Source of the DNA: Rhodospirillaceae bacterium
GTDB lineage: Bacteria > Pseudomonadota > Alphaproteobacteria > MPNO01 > UBA2964
NCBI GenBank assembly: GCA_002724505.1
Contig: PBOV01000046.1
Coordinates: forward strand, 5,819 to 13,109
DNA: 7,291 bases
Reading direction: 5' to 3'
Part shown: in pieces, positions 7,164 to 7,291 of the stretch
Layout of the letters: every line of letters starts with the position of its first letter
Position numbering within the stretch: position 1 is the stretch's first letter
Translations under genes and position numbers: made by a program
The notes under the pieces: generated by a model
Databases searched by the model: none
What the model was told of the DNA's origin: nothing
Seen by the model: only the letters and a program-made list of their open reading frames with translations

Positions 7164-7291
7164 GTTCGAGAGGTCTTATTTGATGGGTGGTTTAAGCGCG
7201 TGCCAATAAAAAAGGATTTTCTCACGGTAGCGGGAGGCTCGCAAGATAAGAGAGACTTGGGGCACATATTATTGCTTTAAAACAATTGAAA
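7164..7291. other. Non-coding region upstream of leuS
   Basis: These 128 nt run from the leuS start to the window edge. No gene is supported on either strand; the only long open stretch is a minus-strand frame entering from the edge and stopping at 7224-7222 after 22 codons, too short to judge. The region holds the candidate leuS promoter and no convincing terminator, tRNA or T-box-like structure. Confidence 0.5.
7178..7206 (-). promoter_or_regulatory. Candidate sigma-70-like promoter of leuS-lptE-holA
   Basis: On the minus strand TTGGCA (7206-7201, five of six matches to TTGACA) is followed after exactly 17 nt by TCAAAT (7183-7178, four of six matches to TATAAT). A T-run (7213-7208) lies just upstream of the -35. 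The -10 ends 14 nt before the leuS ATG, so transcription would begin about 7-11 nt before the start codon. That would fit the missing Shine-Dalgarno. A weaker pair TTGCGA-17-GAAAAT lies farther upstream. Identified by eye only. Confidence 0.35.

Noticed and set aside
7221..7245. Possible terminator hairpin (GCGGGAGGCTCGC followed by a T-run on the minus strand)
   Set aside because: Only three Watson-Crick pairs plus a wobble can form, and the T-run is separated by many bases, so it does not look like a terminator.
7222..7290. Minus-strand open frame entering from the window edge, a possible end of an upstream gene
   Set aside because: Only 22 codons before a stop, with no recognisable sequence; such a short run is expected by chance.
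1..7291. Search for a novel defence, mobile or biosynthetic system
   Set aside because: All seven genes are recognised housekeeping genes in a known syntenic order, with no accessory genes, repeats arrays or cargo between them.

Overview
This window is a compact, ordinary housekeeping stretch of a bacterial chromosome, almost certainly from an alphaproteobacterium. The gene order mnmG-rsmG-parA-parB facing holA-lptE-leuS is one I associate with alphaproteobacteria, broadly Rhodospirillales-like and their relatives. The protein sequences (ParA, ParB, a lipoprotein LptE beginning CGFQPLY, and a LeuRS with a two-CXXC zinc ribbon) agree with this. The base composition is moderate, not the very high GC of many cultured Rhodospirillales, so an uncultured or marine lineage is possible; that is inference. 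No mobile element, CRISPR array, tRNA or rRNA is visible, and no stretch over 300 bases lacks a gene.

The plus-strand block (1-2969) holds the 3' third of mnmG (wobble-uridine modification of tRNA), rsmG (m7G527 methylation of 16S rRNA), parA and parB (chromosome segregation). The genes are tightly packed: 8 nt between mnmG and rsmG, an 11-nt overlap of rsmG with parA (GTG start), and a 4-nt ATGA overlap of parA with parB. A consensus parS site lies inside the rsmG reading frame at 668-683. The ParB protein, its ParA ATPase and at least one centromere-like site therefore sit within about 2.3 kb. Because mnmG-rsmG-parAB and parS usually cluster near oriC, this region is probably close to the replication origin.

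The minus-strand block (7163 down to 2985) holds leuS (leucyl-tRNA synthetase), lptE (outer-membrane lipoprotein of the LPS translocon) and holA (delta subunit of the DNA polymerase III clamp loader). It looks like one operon: lptE starts just after (or overlaps) leuS, and lptE and holA overlap by ATGA. It converges on parB with only 15 nt between stop codons. The 128 nt upstream of leuS contain no gene but a plausible sigma-70-like promoter set so close to the ATG that the leuS message could be nearly leaderless.

I found no new multi-gene system. The points worth a second look are the parS palindrome in codon register with rsmG, a strong GC-only hairpin inside parA just before parB, the short leuS leader, and small departures from family consensus in ParB and LeuRS.
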